Shown one piece after another: positions 36,679 to 51,327 of a stretch of DNA of 64,000 bases. The notes under the pieces are model-generated. The model searched no databases and was not told the DNA's origin. It saw nothing but the letters and a program-made list of their open reading frames with translations. This stretch comes from Loxodes magnus. Taxonomy: Eukaryota; Ciliophora; Karyorelictea; Loxodida; Loxodidae. Position numbers and translations under genes: made by a program. Every line of letters starts with the position of its first letter. Position 1 is the first letter of the stretch. The stretch spans positions 310,001 to 374,000 of the forward strand of contig CAMPDV010000236.1 in the NCBI GenBank assembly GCA_946699065.1, read 5' to 3'.

Positions 36679-39600
36679 ATGTCACCTTGACATTTAAAAA
36701 TTTGTGAGACTTATCACTCTTCAAATACTGAATATAGAGAAGAATTAATGCCTTGAAGTACTTAAAAAGGAATCTCTGCTATAGTAAATAAAATAGAATA
36801 AAGTATATGATTTATCTCAAGGAAAGCATTCTAAGGTACAATTAACTAATGGTGTTATATTGATATGAATTGAATGCCCTTGAAGCACATTATGGGTCTG
36901 AGGTTAAATAGTTTAATTTGAAAGTATTGATTATCTAAGTATAGGGTTTTGTAATTGGAATAAGGATATGAGTAATTAGATGGCTGCATACTATAATCCT
37001 TAGATAACTACATAATTGCAGTTTAAAATAATTGACATATAAAAATGTAAATTTAAATTTGATACAGCTGCAACCATTTGATAGAATGCCTACTATACTG
37101 AATAATTTAAAAATCTATATTAATTTCCAGAATTAACTAAACAAATCATATAGAAGAGAAATTATAAGTATATAAGCTCAGAACCTAATCATTAAATTTC
37201 CGAAAAGATCTTTAAGACCGTCATTTGCTTATTGATAGCCCTTATTGCATCTATGAAGATTATGACACTTTTGAAGATGTAACTACTATTGAGACATAAG
37301 GGAATGACTATAGTATAAGATTTGAAATAAAAGTTTTATTCTTTATAATTAAGTGTATATAAATATGTTTCCTAGTAGTAAAGCAGTAGAGATAGATTTA
37401 GAAATAAAAATATTACACCGATTGCTACTTGATCTAGTTAAAATAGAAGGATGTATAAATGTTGATAGGAAGTGATGAAACATTTAAATGTCTTTAATTG
37501 GAAGAAGAAATCTTACAATTAAAGATGTCCAAATATCTTTTTAGTTTAAATATTAATTTTGATCAATTGCTTAATTAAATTTTCTTACATTTCCTTCTTC
37601 TTTATGTTAAGAAACTAGTACGATTTTTTGATGTCTTAATTTAGATTTGTTTAGATTTGCTTTCTTGCTTAGTGTTCTTTATGAGTTGAAGTGTTGATTG
37701 AAAGGGTAATTTATGGTTGTTGTTATTTAATATAAGAGGTTTGAAGTTGGTTAGGTTTGTAAGGTATTGGAAGAGCTATATGAGATTTTTTGTTTGTAGC
37801 TAAAGAGTAAGTGTTTAGGTATTATTGGATGACTATGAGAGTGTTAAGTAATAACTGATAGTACTAGATAAGTTTGGCCTGATTTTGTTAGAAAGGATAT
37901 GAATTTTAGATATTAGTATGCTTATATTAGTAGCAAATTAGATTTGCTTAATAGCTCTAAATAGGTCTAGCATCTTAATTAAGCTATATAGCAATATAGG
38001 ATTATTTATTAATGGCTTAGATTCTAAGCATCTATTTAGAATAACTAAACTATTGACTCTTTTATACAAATTGCATAATTTGAATGGATATTAAAAAATA
38101 ATAAAAAGCTTAGTTTAGATTGCAAATGGCTTCAGTAGCTATATGGCTTTCAGCTTTTTAGATCATTAGATGGCCTAAAATATCTCATTAGGCTACCTTA
38201 AGAGATTATAAAGGATCAATAGATACTCAGGAACAACCAAAGTTAAGTAGATTTATAAATCAAACTCTTTATAAGGGGATTAAGAACCTAACTACTCTAC
38301 CAAATTAATTAGACAAGTAAACTACGGATAAATTCCCTATCAATGGAATTTCTAGCTAAAATTATCAATATGGATAGTTTAAAGCAGCAAAAATAGTAAA
38401 AAAGAAACTAATCTTTAAGAATAAAGGCTTAAGTTAATATCTAGTAAAAGAGTTGGAAAACCAATTTCAAAAATAAATATATACTGTAAAAATTAAAGCA
38501 GCAGGCTGTTATAGTTCCAAACAAACAAAATAAGAGCAATTAAATTTAGAACTTATTAAATACCAAATTAAGTGTTTAGTGAGCAAAAAACTATGGAAGT
38601 AGTAAAAGATACTTAAGGAAATATTTATTAAGAAGGATTATAACAAGAAGCCTCGGAGGAATAAAACAAGTATAAAAGGAATTTAAATCATTCAATCAAA
38701 AAAATTTACCGATGTAAGCAATTCTTTGCTGCTTATAAATCAATTTATTGAAATAGTTTCTCGTAATTATTCTGAAAGTTGGCCTTAAGAGTAGATTGTA
38801 AGAAATGTCCCTGAGTTATTGGATATCTTTAGAATAATGAGACTTGTTCATAAGAGAAAAATGTAATGGTAAAAATAAGGATTATAGTTAGTAGATGAGA
38901 ATAGGAGGCCCAGAACTTGATTTTACCTTAAGATATAGTTTAATTATTTTGGAGAATATTCCAGACAACAATGAGATTGAGTATTTACGAATTTTAGAAC
39001 TTGAGTAGTTTGTTTATCTTTGTTGGAGCTGTTAGAGGCGATCTCCATTATAAAGGTTTGTATGAGGACTTGGATGAATAAAGTATGAATTATAAAAAGT
39101 AGTTAGGAGTCTTAGATGCTTTAGCATATGATTTAGTATTAGGGCTTGAAAATGATCCTGATAATATCTATTGAATTATCGGCGAACAATAGTTTTGGTA
39201 ATAATTAGAGGAAGATTGTTGATAAGCAGAGTAATTTTAGAGGTTTAATATGGAAAAAATAAGAGATAAATGTCTCTAAGCATTTGATTTAAAGTTAGTA
39301 ATTGAAAATAATTAGGGTATTGTTAGTAACCCTGTTCTAGTTATTACAAATATTGGTTATACTATCCCTTTTAAAGCTATTTAAAATAAATATTAAGCAT
39401 TCCCTAGCTAGCCTCACAATTAAATTAATATTTTCTTTCAATAAAGTTAAGCTTTCAAGTCTTAAGTATAAAATTAGTGCTTTTATTATATTTTGGTATT
39501 TAGCGTTTTTATTAGATTTATAGCCTTTAATGAAAGAAGAAATTAAACTAATATAAAATGAGTTAGAAGGGTATTGACTTAATTCTAGCTATAAGAGTGT

Positions 39601-41309
39601 TGATGCTAATTCATTAACTTTTAAATAGCATTAGTCTCTATTATTGTATAAGATAGACTTATAAAATAAGAGCTAATTAATATATATTCATTACAATATT
39701 GTTGTGAAGTGAACATTCCTGCTCTAAAGGAGTAATCATTGTATTTCAAAAAATCTATTCTTTAGGTAAATTTCTAAATTAAAAGGACTTTAGCTATGAG
39801 AATAATAGACTATTAGTGAAATTATAGAAAATATCCAGAAATTATAGTTAATTTAAATTCCTGAAAGGCTTTTCAGATTTTGTTTGAAACAATCTTAAAA
39901 TAAAAGTTTAGTTTATTCAAATCTGCTTTTTAAATGAATAATGCTTTAATCTAACTAAACAAATGATTAAGTCTAAAGCTAGCAAATTAAATAGCTTTCA
40001 ATTTATAGATAAGTCATTAATACGATTTATTAAGCCTTTTTAAAGGAAAATTTAAGCAAGCTAGCAAAATATAAGAGCTATTAAAATATAGCCATTATTA
40101 ATTTACCTTATCTTACTAAAACGTAATATTCCTTTAGAAAATGAAGCTGCTTATTTAGTGTTTTTAAGATTTATAGAATATCTAAATTTAGAATTGCTTT
40201 AATAGCTATAATAAGCTTAATAAATATGCTAAAGTAAAGCTTTTGATCTTAGTTCAATTTAGAAAGTTTAGTAAAAGGTATAAAAGGACTAGAATTACAA
40301 TTACATTCTTATTTATTTTTAAATTAAAGAGTCTGAATCTTCGTTTTCTTTAAGAAGACTCATATAGCAATTTGAATAATGCATTTACTAGTTGGTTTGG
40401 TAGATTTCTATTTAGATAAGCTTAAATGGTATAAATTAAATGAATAGAATAAAAATAACTTCTTAATCATTTTAATTACTTAAAACTAAATAAAATGCTT
40501 GATGGTATAAAAGAACTTGCTACTACTAATAGTAGAACTAGTTTATATAAATCAAAAGCTACTACAAGGATATTTATTGGCTTTATATTACAATTGTAGC
40601 TATTTAGGTTTATAAAGTCAATCAATCATTTTCAAATTTATGAGAACCCGATTCAGTTCATTTCAAATGTTTTTCCTAAAGCAGTTAGCAAAATAATTTG
40701 ATAACATTACTAAAATAGATATCCTAAGCATAAGTAAATTTGGTAAATAAGGATATCTATTTATTAAAACTTCCACTAAATCTTGAAGAGTTTATGATAT
40801 AGCTTCTTAACACTGGATATAATAATATTAAATAATACCATTTATAAATCATTTAATTGCTTAATATCTTAATAAGCTAAGTCTCATAACTTTAACCATC
40901 TAATTCATTATTAATAACTCATATTCTAAATCAATAAAACTAACCTTATAATTATCAATTCCCTAATTATTAGATACTAAAACACTTCATTTTTACCACC
41001 ATCTTGAGGCTTATTCCCATTTAAAATAGACTTTTCATTTAATTAACTTTAAGAACAAATATTTAAAACTACTTGAACAAATATTGCTAAGAAAACCTAT
41101 TTTAACTACTAAAATATTAGCAAAGCTGATTAAATAAAGTTACCATGCTAGTAAGATTTACTTTCTTAATCAGATAAATTAACTTAACTTATTTATTAGC
41201 TAATTAAATGCTACCTAAGAAATAGTAAACTTCTTAAGAACAACAAATCACTTTAATAAAAATGTTAATCAAATTAAGTTACTGATATAAATCAGATACT
41301 TCATTTTAA
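36679..41309 (+). CDS. Junction-spanning long gene, copy across units 2 and 3
   Basis: Copy of 17144-21774 with ATG at 36679 and the unit junction at 39138/39139. It is nearly identical to the other copies over its whole length, including the part in unit 3 (to about 41270), whereas the rest of unit 3 has diverged. This implies recent homogenisation or selective constraint here. Confidence 0.48.
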
Positions 41310-43137
41310 TTATCTTCAAAAAGTTCAACCATCGTTCTTTCCATCTTACAACTTTTCCCGTTGTTTCTTGTGCTTTCTTATTGTTCTTCTTTAGGCTCCA
41401 ATCAATCATCTGTGTTTTGTTCTACAATTTCAATTCTTTTTTTCGTAGATTCTTATGAAAAATTTTTATCTGAAGATCTGCATCCATTTACTTATGAGAA
41501 GTGAACTACTAGTTTATATAAAGTTAATCGTAAGTTACTAGTTTTTCCAAGTTTTTTCCAGGAAATTTATCAGAGATATTTCTAACTATGTCCTATTAGT
41601 AGACACATTCCAAGATATGTCTAAACGTGTCTTTTCCGCCAATTTTACAAAGGCAATTTTTTACAGGATAATAACGCATATATAAGTCATATTGAAAATT
41701 GTAAGAATTAGTTCGTAATTTAAAGATTGAGATTATTTCTTTTTTATATTCTTTGTTTAGTTTAGTGTAATTTATTTCAGGAAATTTCAAAAGTCCTACA
41801 AGTTGCTCTCTAAATATCTGTGCAGTGGGCATGTCTCTATATCGTATAGTTGCTTCTTAATAGAATTTGTTTCTTATTTTTCTTCAATAAGATTCTCAAA
41901 AGAAAGTTAATTAGAAATCATGGTTTGGTCGTCATTGCTAATTCCGTAATACTAAAACATCCTTTTAACTTACTAAAAGTAAAAAGATTTTTAGTTTCAA
42001 TTGTATTCAAAGAGTCTTCCTATATCGGATTCCGGATAAGTCCTAGTTTCTTTCCGTATTTTAAAGTAAAACGGAAAAAGTGACTAACCATAATATGCTC
42101 AAAAGAGAGTCAGTTAAAGTCTATGTAACAGGATTCATTAAAGACAGAGATAGGCGACTGTAAAACCTTCCTCGCAATTATAGCATACTTTTATTTATCT
42201 TCTCTTTCATAGACTATGAGCCCCTCATTATAGTTCAAAGAACAAATTCTCCAACGTATTCAGCCTTAGGCAACGTAAACATGCGACAAAGCATTTTAAA
42301 GTGTCAGGGAGTAACATTCTTGTATCGGCTGAGAGTATAAATGCATTTCTTTACCGATTCTAAATATGTTTAATTTCTCTATTTACAGTGATTGATCAAA
42401 AGACCATTAACTTGTATTATGACTCCAAGGTATGTCACTTGATTCTTCTATTTGATATGTTAATCTTCCAGTTTCAAGTTTAATTAGATTTTTTTAGCTC
42501 TTCTTTTTATAACAAATTGTATTGCTTCAGTTTTACTAGTGTTTATTTACAGAAAAATTCACTGAAAAACTCTATTACATTAATCTATAAGTTATTACAT
42601 CCTTTAAGCAGAACAAGAAATGAGTATAAGGTCATCTGCCCACGCTCTGCATATAAAGTTCATATTGTGCAGATTGATACCTAGATGTGTATTTCTTTTC
42701 TATAGATGTCTGATTACTATATCATAATATAAGAGGGAGAGTACAGGACCATGTGAATTCCTTTGCATAACTACATTGTTGTAATGAAAACGTCGAGTTG
42801 TTTACCCATCGATTAGAAAAGAGGAATTCAGGTTACTGTAGAAAGACTCTAGTGCCAGTATCAATCCCAGAGGTAATTTTATTCTCTAAGATGCTGAAAA
42901 AGTGTTTTTCTTCAATACTATCAAACATCTTCTCAACATAAATAAGATTAGATACCTCCTTGTTTAGCAGGTTTATATAAATAATACACTATGATCTTAC
43001 TGAATCCTATTCTAATCCAATAAAAGGAAATCTAGCATCTAAAAGATTACTTTTATCTAATAGATAAAACAGACTACTAAGAATAAGACTGGAATAAGTT
43101 ATCTTTTTTGTAAGAAACTAAATAAACATCAATTAGT
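41296..43137 (-). mobile_element. LINE reverse-transcriptase half (unit 3)
   Basis: Copy of 2215-4060 with more substitutions. The C-terminal knuckle region is altered: unit 1 reads CICGGKDTFRH and this copy CKIGGKDTFRH, losing the second Cys. The catalytic ADD is retained. Confidence 0.8.
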
Positions 43138-44096
43138 ATGCTTATGGTTAATGGCTCTAAACATGAATTGGATAATTTAAGAGAAATAAAAATGTAAGGA
43201 TTTGCAGATAAATTATAATAGATAGAAAACCTTCTTAAATCTGCTGTTCCTTCTCGTAATGTATAGACATAAATACATTCATAAATGCCAAAGTTAAGCA
43301 GAATACTATCTATAGCTCTATTAATTCTTTAGCCTCATTTTTAAATCTAGAGATGATAAGAGATAAAACTTGAAAATATTGAATAGAAGGAGCAAATTAT
43401 ACTAAGAAAGACTTTCCTGATAAGATTCCTATTGCCACTTTTATATCCTAATATAGAAAAAAGGATTGAGTAAAAGTACAAGAGTGGTCTATAGCGCTAA
43501 CTTCTATGCTATTGAAATAAATATTTGTTGTCCATACTTAGAAAAAAAAAAGGAAGGAGAAGAACTTAAGGAGAGAATCTTTAAATGGTTAAAGAAATCA
43601 CCAGATGGGTAGTATAAAATTAAAAGATTACTGTTATCATTAAAATTACTCCAAATTATTGAAACTCTGAGATCATCATAAATTCTACTAAAGAAGAGGG
43701 AGGGAAGCTTAAGTAGTTACTTTAACTTTCAATTCCAGGATTATAAGATCAATTACCCTCAGGAATTAAATTTTTAGGATAGCTGAAGAAAGTCTTTTTA
43801 CTAGTGGCAGAGTATCATTAAAAATGTTGAGATATTTGGCCTTAAGAAAATGTTCTAATGTAGCAAAATATATTTCTGATATTTATATTTTTGTAAATGG
43901 AGGAATAGTCACTGTAGATAATTCTGTTAAATTCATAAATTATGGAGCAAAAACATTATAGCTTTGTTCTTTTGCTTAAAATTAGGATTTTTAAACAGTG
44001 CTCTATTGACCTTAAAACAAGTCTGTGAGCATATATTTATATTTTGAATTACAAGCATCTTGTTGAGAAGGAAAGGTTAAAAATGATAAGAATTTC
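43138..44096 (+). pseudogene. DPYD-like FMN domain pseudogene (unit 3)
   Basis: This copy keeps an in-frame upstream extension: ATG 43138 reads MLMVNGSKHELDNLREIK into the segment that starts at 43192. It also reads YSANFYAIEIN, closer to the family's SGADALELN than unit 1 (near 43490). The same later frame changes remain (43500, 43590, 43700), so it is still a pseudogene unless spliced. Confidence 0.78.
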
Positions 44097-44180
44097 TATT
44101 TATGCAATATAAAAGAGAATAAAATAATAAAATTAATAAAAGAAGTAAGTGCTTATCTATAACAGATAGTAAAACTAGTA

Positions 44181-46198
44181 TTAAGATTATTAATTAAACT
44201 TTAGTTTGACTCTTCAAATAATAAGAAAAAGAAGAGAAATAAGTAAAGTAATTTAAATTTTTAAGAAGTATAATAGAAATAAAAGATAGTTATGAAATAT
44301 AACTTAGAAAAAAAATTGAAGAGCAACGAAATAATAATAGTTTTGGAGTATAAAATGTGATATAATCTCAAATAGGAAGTACTTGAAAGATTTAAAATAA
44401 ACTCGAAGGAAATTAGGAGAGATTGAAGATTTAAGAAGCTATATGAATGAAGACTCAAATAAAGAAATGAAATAAAATTTCGTTCAAATGAGAGCGATGG
44501 ATTCTTTATTAAAAAAGTGACTAAATAAGTTTTGCTATAAGATAATAGATTTAGTAAGAAAATGAAAAAAGGAAGAACAGAGCATATATAGGTAAATAGG
44601 AGTATCAAATTAACTAGTGAATAAACAAAGAATAATTCAAATATAAATGATCATATAAGCAAAGGCACTTACTCTAGGTTTTAAATGTAACTTAATGAGT
44701 ATAATAGCTTTATAAAAACCTAAAATAAACAGTATTTCAAGGACAGTTTTGAAAAGTTTCTTTCCTTCTTGAAGTTGGACTAAGAAACTCTTGTGTTTTA
44801 TAATGGTAGATAGTAAATAAAACCTACTCAGGTTCTGCTTATAAATGCAAGTGAGTCAATTCTAAATGAGGATAATAGCTCATCAGTGATAGAGTAAATG
44901 ATTCTAGAAAAGATTTAGGAACTAAACTCTGTAGTCTCTTCCTCAATAATAACAAATAACTCAAAAAGCTACTTTCTAATGAGTTCTTAGACGACCAGGA
45001 TAAATTACAATCTTAAAGAATTGTAGATAAATAGGAATCCCATAGTCTTAAAAAAGCTTAATCCTTATCTATTGAGCTATCTAGAATGCTTTAAAAGGAT
45101 AATATATTTAAATTTGGGAAGAATAGAGAGCTTAAGACAGTTTAGTAAAAAGATTAATAAAGAATCAGAAGTTGCTGGTGATAACGAGAAACAGAAGAGA
45201 GAAGAGGAGTAGAATAAAGAATAGCCAAGCCAACTAAAATTATAAAGCTTTTAAATGAAAGTAACGATTCATAGATCTGTAGCATTGACTAATTAAACTC
45301 ATTTACCAATTATATACGAGGCAGAGGATAACGAGGTATTTTAAAGTGCTAGGAAGTTGAAGATAGAGCGAAAGAATTAAGTAGAAGAAAATTTGATCAA
45401 AAGCTAGAAATTTAAATTTTGGAAAGCTAAAAATTAAAAGAAAATTTTCTAGCCAACTAGCATGATAAAAGAAGTTAACAGCATTCTATATGAAAGCTTT
45501 CTATCTCCATATGTACTTGAGGAGATAAACAGTGAGGAGAATATGATTTAAAAGTCAAAAAGTTAGTATACTAAGAGCGGAGTAATATAAAGCTAATTTT
45601 AAGTAATCCAGTCTTAGAAAGGTTGCAACTAGCATATAAGGAAAAAAATTTACTTTAGAATATCAATTAGGAAAATAGAAACTTAGTAGAGAGTAACTTA
45701 ACATTAGTAGAGATGTTATAATACTTAGAACAAGCTGAAGAACCAAAATGATTATCCTAGACTACTTAACACAAATGGAATTCTATTTAATAAGAAAAAT
45801 AAGAAACAGACATAAGATATTAAATCTTCTTTTAGAACCCAAAGGAAAAGATCAGTATGGATAGAAGTGAGCTAATCAACAAATTCTTTTATAACATCGA
45901 ATTTTCAGATTATCAGATAGATTTTATGAAGAACAACAGTCACCATAAGAATTCTCACAAGATAAACGACAAAAACCTGAAGTTCTTAGTCTATTATCAT
46001 TAGCATTTGTATAAGATCAATCAGTAAAAAATTTTGATAGTAACACTGTATGAATAAGATTTTATGACGTATTTATAAGGAACTTACGAGGGCAGTGAAC
46101 AAAGCTAGAAGAACATTTACTACTACACAGTAAGAATGTTAGAGTATACAAAAATATTCGAATATAAAGGAATGCTTCTGATATGGTCCATGTGCTGA
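44181..46198 (+). CDS. Unrecognised gene H (unit 3)
   Basis: Copy of 5100-7119, with TGA at 46196-46198 after LIWSMC. It has many substitutions and several small indels; the C-terminal 370 residues stay largely conserved in sequence, which argues for coding. Confidence 0.48.
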
Positions 46199-46607
46199 TA
46201 TTTTTAATTAGTTATGTTAATTTATTATTTACACATCTTAAATAAAAATAAGATACAGCATTTTTAAAATTGGTGCTAGCATATTAAAGTCTACTAATTA
46301 GTCTCTTTAATTCTAAGCATAATTAAGTAGTCAAATATAGCTTAAATTAATAAATTGAAGTTTAAAGTCTAATTAAATAAGAAGATAGTAGTACTAATAA
46401 TTAATTATTAAGATATATAGTTTAAGTAATTAAGTACCTTTGTCTATTAGTCTATTTATATTTTAATATCTCTATAAGATTTAATGCTAAGAAGCTAAGG
46501 ATATGTTTAAATAGATCATATTTTTTAACTATAAAATCAATTAAAATAAGTATAAATCTAAATGCTTGAGTAAACCAAGTCTCTTCTAGTTTTGCTGCTT
46601 AAGAGAG
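46199..46607. other. AT-rich spacer between convergent genes (unit 3)
   Basis: Counterpart of 7120-7530. Nothing recognisable. Confidence 0.4.
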
Positions 46608-47809
46608 TAGCTTTTAGAATTACTTTCTCAATTATATACCAAAATAGGGCTAAAGGACGACTTTTAGATGTTTTTCCTTCTGATTAATGATTTCAATTTT
46701 TTTCTTTCTAAGACATTTTCAGCATAGCTTTGTATTTTTTTGATTTTACTACGCTAATATAAATGAGAGAGTGACTTCATATTCTACTTGGAGTACTGTC
46801 AAGATTTAAGGCCGTTCAGAAATATTTTTCATGCTTACGATTCACAGAAAAATTTCAGCTGCTGGTAAATAACTCGTTTTTCGTCTACTTTAGAGCTAGA
46901 CTAAATAATAATTATCAATTCTAACACTGGATTTTAGTACTGATAGTCTTCAATTCTATATTATAATTGCATTCCTTAATTTAATTAATAGTTGACTGAT
47001 CTCTCTAATCTTTCCTTCATTTAGATTACCTTTTCAATCCCAATACTCTTTTATTTACTTAGAAATACATTAGCTTTATATCTCTAGAACTTATTCTAGA
47101 TTGTTAACTCAAACTAATCCAACTAATTCCTCTTATTCTCGCACTGATTGATACTGTCTTAAGAGAAGCTTGAGATAGAATTAATCTAACTACCTATCTG
47201 CTGATAGCAGTCAGATGTTTCCTAAATTAACTACATTTATTTCTTTTTTAAGCTTTGTTAGTTATTTTCCATCTCCTATCAAGTTTACTAGATATTCTAT
47301 TTTACTAAGAGTTATATTTAAACTATATTGCTTACTCTCCATATATACAACTAACTTAACTACATATATCATTTATTCAATATAGATATATAGTAGTCTA
47401 GTCTCTACTTAATGTCTCTTAAAGTAGATTCTATGTAACTCTTTAATTGCTATATTGCCTTTTATATAGTAATGCATCTATGCTCCTGATGAGATTCTTA
47501 CTAGCATTGTACACAGATTCTTATGTTATCCTATATACAATATAGAGCTAAATAATACTACTAATGTATCTAACAAATGTCCTAAGGATTGGAGTTCTAT
47601 ATCTATTGACTAGCTAGATTCATAATTGGTAATGTCTCTATTGGTCTTTCAGTAATAAGATTGTGATTGCTACAAATAAATTTCTAATAGAGGTTGTAGA
47701 CAGTTTTTATGCATTTCTTACAGAGAATACGTTATCAATCTAATTTCCTTGGTCATCTCAGTTCTTAGTTGAAATCTTCTTCACATGCTTCACAATTAGT
47801 TGCTGACAT
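46608..47809 (-). CDS. TRIM-like B-box protein A (unit 3)
   Basis: Copy of 7531-8722, with ATG at 47809-47807 and an N-terminus reading MSATNCEACEEDF. The B-box Cys/His ligands are retained. Small indels lie around 46990-47000 and 47075-47085, within the distal half. Confidence 0.6.
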
Positions 47810-48062
47810 TTTATTTTTTGAATGAGTATGTTACTTAATATTTGATTGTATAGATATCACTTAAGGAAGTAACTAAATTAAATTAGCTTTGCATTAATTA
47901 TATTAGATTACTTATTAAATAATAGTTATTACCTACTTTTAAAATTATTACATTAAATGGAAGATTTTACCCACTGAATCTAAGTCATTATACAACTTTT
48001 AAGAGGAATTAGTGAAAGTCACTTCTAAGCTATACTACTAAATAGAACTAAATCATCCTAAA

Positions 48063-49829
48063 ATTAGTTTATTAACTAATTTTCCAACCTTGTCACTTCT
48101 AAAACGAAGGAGAAATATCTAGAAAGATAAAGAAAAGTAAGAAAATAATAGGACTTTCAAAGGAAGTAGTTCAACTATAGGTAAATCTATTAACTAATGG
48201 AAAATTTGGAATTACTGGAGAGGAAATGAAAAGAATACTAAACCTAAATTCTAATATCTAGCTTTTAATCAGAGTAAAGACTGAAATTTTTAATTATTGA
48301 AAGTCTTAAAAAAGAAGACTGTATTCAGATAAATTTTTATATGCCATATCATTATAAAAACTACCAACAATATTTTAGAGAGGTATATTGTAGTTAGCTA
48401 AATAAAAATCTAATAATCTTATTGCTAAATTAAAATTTTTGAGACTTGAAAGAATATGAAAATGAGAAAATTCTAAACTAGAACAGCTGGTTTCAGTTCC
48501 TTAAAATAATTAGTCTAAAATATAGGAATACAAGAAATAATTAAAGTATAATATTAAGCTAAAATGAGGAAATACTTACCTAACAAAGTAATGCAAAAAT
48601 TAAAGGAAACGGAAAATAAATAAGGTGTGATATTAGATAAGATAGGTAAAATTATTCAATTAAATGCTTTAAAGAAAGAAGCAACTTGATAATAATACAT
48701 CTAGTTGCTAATTCAGCAAATAAATAACTAACTTATAAGCAATAAGTTTAATTCAATATTAAGTCAAATCAGCTTTTAACATTAAATACATCGCAGAAAA
48801 AATCAATCATATAAGCAACAATTTAGTATAATGCCACAAAACCAAGAAGATTAGGTTAAATATACTTTATGGAGAGAAGCATGAAAAAAACCTAAAAATT
48901 TAAAAGAAAAATCCATATATAATATGCAAATATGATTACAGGAAATCTATTTGAAGATAGGAAATTCTAAAACCTAAAATATGAGAAGAGGAAAAATATC
49001 TTGTATATACGTTAAGTTTTTAGAGTGTTTCAACTTTGTATTGTTTTAAAAAATTAAGTCTCTGATGTAAATGTCAATAAGCATTTCAATTAAAATGACA
49101 GTTTAGAGAATTTATTCCTTGTGTGTAAAGCTAATGTGATTGAAACTAAATACTTTAAGAAAAGTTTAACTAAGTTTACGGAGATCTCATATAAGAATCT
49201 AACCGAAGTTAAAAGGCTAATAGAAATTAGAAGTTATAGTTTGATAGTAAGTAAAGAGAAAGATTGATAAAGCATGTGACCAAATAACAGGCAGAGATTT
49301 AGAAGTAAATGAATAATAAATAGAAGCTATAAAAGCAAGTTAAGCATTATTTCTTGGGATATTATAAAAAATAGAAAATAACGAATATGTTGTGAGACAC
49401 ATTGTAATCTTGCTAAGATATGAAGTAAATAGAAAAGTAAGAAATAAAATTTAAGAGAATAGTCACAAGATTAATAAAAATTCGCTGAAAATAAAATATT
49501 TATAGATTATACTAAACTTAATTAAGAAATTACTTTAGGCGAGAGCGATGTTAGTGATAGATCTCAACTAATTATTATATATTCTTTAATAAAATTTAGT
49601 ATAACTAACTTAAAGTAGAGATATTAAGCTCTTAGATTAGTCGAATAACTATCTAACTCAATTTGAAAAAGAGATGAGATCTTAGTATTTTAATAGTAGA
49701 CTAACACAGATTAAGCATTCTAAGAAGTAACTATCAAAGAATAAGAAGTAGATGATAAGTATATAGAGGATATTAAAGAACCTTACATTTCTTGCTTTTA
49801 GATTATATAGTAAGACAGAATATTACATT
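48063..49829 (+). CDS. Gene with possible VPS9 domain, start codon lost (unit 3)
   Basis: Copy of 8976-10742, but the ATG is replaced by ATT (48063-48065), so another start would be needed. CAA at 48927-48929 corresponds to TAA in units 1 and 2, a silent change under the proposed code. The candidate intron is at 49247-49262. An extra base near 49791 shifts the last residues. The VPS9-like core reads DRSQLIIIYSLIKFSITNLK. Confidence 0.43.
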
Positions 49830-50213
49830 TAATTTTTAATCTCTTTACTTGCCTTTTCATCTTCTCTTCTTTTATACTTTTTTCTTTCAAATATTAATTC
49901 TACTAATTTTTATTCCAATTTATTCTTCTTTTTCCTTCCTTTTATCTTTATTACTTAATAATTTTATATTCTTTCTTATACTTCAGACTTATTTCCGAAA
50001 TTTCTTAGTTTATTCTTTTAAATTACCTTATATACCTCTTACTACTATCTATTCATTTTTTCTTCTCTTTACAAACTAAATCCAATTTATTAATCCTAAT
50101 CTGCAACTCTGTATTTTCCGTCGATATTATTTGTATTATTTCTTCAATCTTTTTTCCTATATCTTAAGATGATCTTTACGATTTTTTAAGTCAGATACCT
50201 TTATTTTACTATA
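49830..50213 (-). pseudogene. TRIM-like B, 3' remnant (unit 3)
   Basis: Matches unit 1 10743-11126, the coiled-coil end of TRIM-like B, with increasing divergence up to 50213, where similarity stops abruptly. The rest of the gene and its start are absent from unit 3. Confidence 0.6.
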
Positions 50214-50239
50214 TATTATATAATAAAAAGGCACCTAAG

Positions 50240-51020
50240 AAATAATCCTCTTTTGGCTCTTTCGTAAAAGACAAGAATAATAATCTAACATAAATGAATA
50301 AGAGCATCAAAAATATTAAGAAATAGAATCTAAGTAAGATTTTGCATAATCTGAATAACAACAAATTTACTAATATAATTCGAATTAAAATAAATAAGAT
50401 AAAGGATAGAAAAACTAGAAAAAATGTACCAAGAAATGATTTAATCACTAGATCATTAATTTCTATCATTGGAAGAAGCAATCGATAAATTCGAATCGTA
50501 AATAGAAATTAAATTAAAAAAAATTTAAGGAAATTCCTCAAATGTTTAATTCCAATTTTCTAAACTATAATACGAAATAAAATAACTTTAGGAAAAATAA
50601 GAATAATAACAAGTATAATCAAGTATTCCAATGGAGGTCGAAACGGAATATTAATAATAAGAGGCAAATAAGTTATATTTCTATCGTAGAAAGATCCTGT
50701 GCTACATATGCTAGAAGAATCACTGCTGAAGAAAAGGCTGGAAGAAGGCAGAAATTGAAAGAATTAATAAGAAACAAATATTAGAAGAACTCTTCTTCTT
50801 CTGACCAACAAGGACAGGACAAATTTACAGAAAGAAATTTTATAACTCAAGATTCGACGAGGAGAATAACAACTGGAGAAGAAACTAAACGGAACATTAT
50901 TTTTTGAGGTGAAGACAAGGAAGTCGGACTAATGAAGTCCTACGACATCTTTTAGCTTAGCAAAGAGCAGGAAAAAATAGAAGTTAACTGTGGAGCTCTT
51001 CTCTAAGAATATAAACTTAA
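50240..51020 (+). CDS. Gln-rich unrecognised gene in insertion
   Basis: The plus-strand frame is rich in Gln/Asn/Lys, then has a hydrophilic globular part (CATYARRITAEEKAGRRQKL, then SKEQEKIEVNCGALLQEYK, about 50700-51000). The strongly hydrophobic minus-strand reading at 50209-50481 is the complement of Gln/Asn/Lys codons and is less likely, though I cannot exclude it. The start is not resolved. Confidence 0.4.
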
Positions 51021-51327
51021 TTTTTCTCTTTTTTTTTATAAATACATCTCTGAGTAAATCTATTAAAATCTTTCAGATATTATTTTGATTTTGTTGTATA
51101 TCTAAACAAATAAAACTAAAAATTAAGAAAGTAAAAAAGTAAATATAAAAGTGTTTAGCAATGCTAGTCATATACAGTCCATATTGTTAAAATCCAAATA
51201 AGAGAAATATATATGTAAACATATTAGAAATTATCAAAAGAAGTTATATTAAACACTTTAAAAGCTATATACAAAATTAAAAAAATATAAAACATCTTAG
51301 AATTAAATTTAACACACTTATAATAAG

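Larger units (their letters stand above)
19604..39138. repeat. Tandem repeat unit 2 (19.5 kb)
   Basis: This is the second copy of the unit. Its offset to unit 1 is 19544 at the left edge, 19546 around 24.2 kb, 19539 around 30.3 kb and 19535 at the right edge, so only small indels separate the copies. One patch, about 32556-33272, is much more diverged from unit 1 than its surroundings. Confidence 0.95.
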